The translations under genes were made by a program, and so were the position numbers. From an uncultured Maritalea sp. (GTDB lineage: Bacteria; Pseudomonadota; Alphaproteobacteria; Rhizobiales; Devosiaceae), in assembly GCA_913055925.1 (NCBI GenBank), contig CAJXLH010000190.1:1-5773 (forward strand): 5,773 bases of DNA. Direction: 5' to 3'. Positions 5,595 to 5,773 of the stretch are shown here, in pieces; the first letter of the stretch is position 1, and each line of letters starts with the position of its first letter. The notes beneath the pieces are model-generated. The model saw only the letters and a program-made list of their open reading frames with translations, made no database searches and was not told the origin of the DNA.

Positions 5595-5773
5595 ATGAAC
5601 GGCAATTTTCGAAACTTCGCCATTTGGATCGTAATTTTGGTGATGTTGCTGGCCCTGTTCCAGGTGTTCAACACATCATCTCAAACGACGTCCGCTGGCA
5701 CGAAAACTTATTCCGAATTTATCGCGGACGTGAATGCTGGCAATGTCAGTTCCGTGGTTATTACGAATGATGT
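5595..5773 (+). CDS. ftsH: ATP-dependent zinc metalloprotease FtsH, N-terminal fragment (cut by window edge)
   Basis: FtsH is a hexameric AAA+ protease anchored in the inner membrane that degrades unassembled membrane proteins and short-lived regulators. Only the first 59 codons plus two bases are visible. ATG 5595 is preceded by AAGG at 5584-5587 with 7-nt spacing. The N-terminus MNGNFRNFAIW is typical of alphaproteobacterial FtsH. Residues about 8-25 (FAIWIVILVMLLALFQVF region) form the first transmembrane helix. YSEFIADVNAGNVSSVVI (39-56) begins the small periplasmic domain, matching the usual YSEF...V..G.V..V pattern. The AAA+ and HEXXH protease domains lie outside the window, so the call rests on the N-terminus plus the tilS-ftsH gene order. 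The 157-nt gap upstream is rich in inverted repeats and a promoter-like motif, so ftsH is likely to have its own transcription start. Confidence 0.92.
   Translation, partial: MNGNFRNFAIWIVILVMLLALFQVFNTSSQTTSAGTKTYSEFIADVNAGNVSSVVITND

Noticed and set aside
1..5773. CRISPR arrays, tRNA or rRNA genes, insertion sequences, toxin-antitoxin or defence genes
   Set aside because: No regularly spaced repeats, cloverleaf-like segments, transposase or other such protein motifs were seen; the coding space is filled by six identified genes and one GNAT enzyme.

Overview
The window comes from a chromosome of an alphaproteobacterium, most likely in the Hyphomicrobiales. GC content is moderate, roughly half by eye. 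The strongest clue is the gene order tolB, pal, cpoB (ybgF), tilS, ftsH on one strand, an arrangement known from that group. The Pal C-terminus with paired cysteines and the FtsH N-terminus starting MNGNFRNFAIW also look alphaproteobacterial. Genus-level placement is not possible by reading alone.

Layout, all genes on the + strand: (1) 1-954 is the 3' part of tolB, the periplasmic beta-propeller of the Tol-Pal envelope machine. (2) 967-1491 is a RimJ/RimL-like GNAT acetyltransferase only 12 nt after tolB. (3) 1596-2414 is a DODA/YgiD-type class III extradiol dioxygenase with its own strong ribosome binding site and a possible promoter. (4) 2415-2550 is a 136-nt gap with helically spaced TGGYCA repeats, a hairpin and a possible -10 element. 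(5) 2551-3039 is pal, followed by a textbook intrinsic terminator at 3070-3104. (6) 3177-4145 is cpoB/ybgF, overlapping (7) tilS at 4139-5437 by 7 nt. (8) 5438-5594 is a structured regulatory gap with several inverted repeats and a candidate heat-shock-type promoter. (9) 5595 to the right edge is the start of ftsH.

TolB, Pal and CpoB work together: Pal anchors the outer membrane to peptidoglycan, TolB shuttles between Pal and TolA, and CpoB binds TolA and links constriction to wall synthesis. TilS (tRNA-Ile2 lysidine synthase) and FtsH (membrane AAA+ protease) are essential housekeeping functions that travel with this cluster.

The window is mostly conserved core genome. I did not find a new defence system, mobile element, CRISPR array or RNA gene. 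The points worth a second look are two unrelated enzyme genes splitting tolB from pal, the terminator that isolates cpoB-tilS from pal, a perfect 9-bp stem-loop inside the cpoB linker, and the dense inverted repeats with a possible RpoH promoter upstream of ftsH. A similar promoter-like pattern lies upstream of the dioxygenase.
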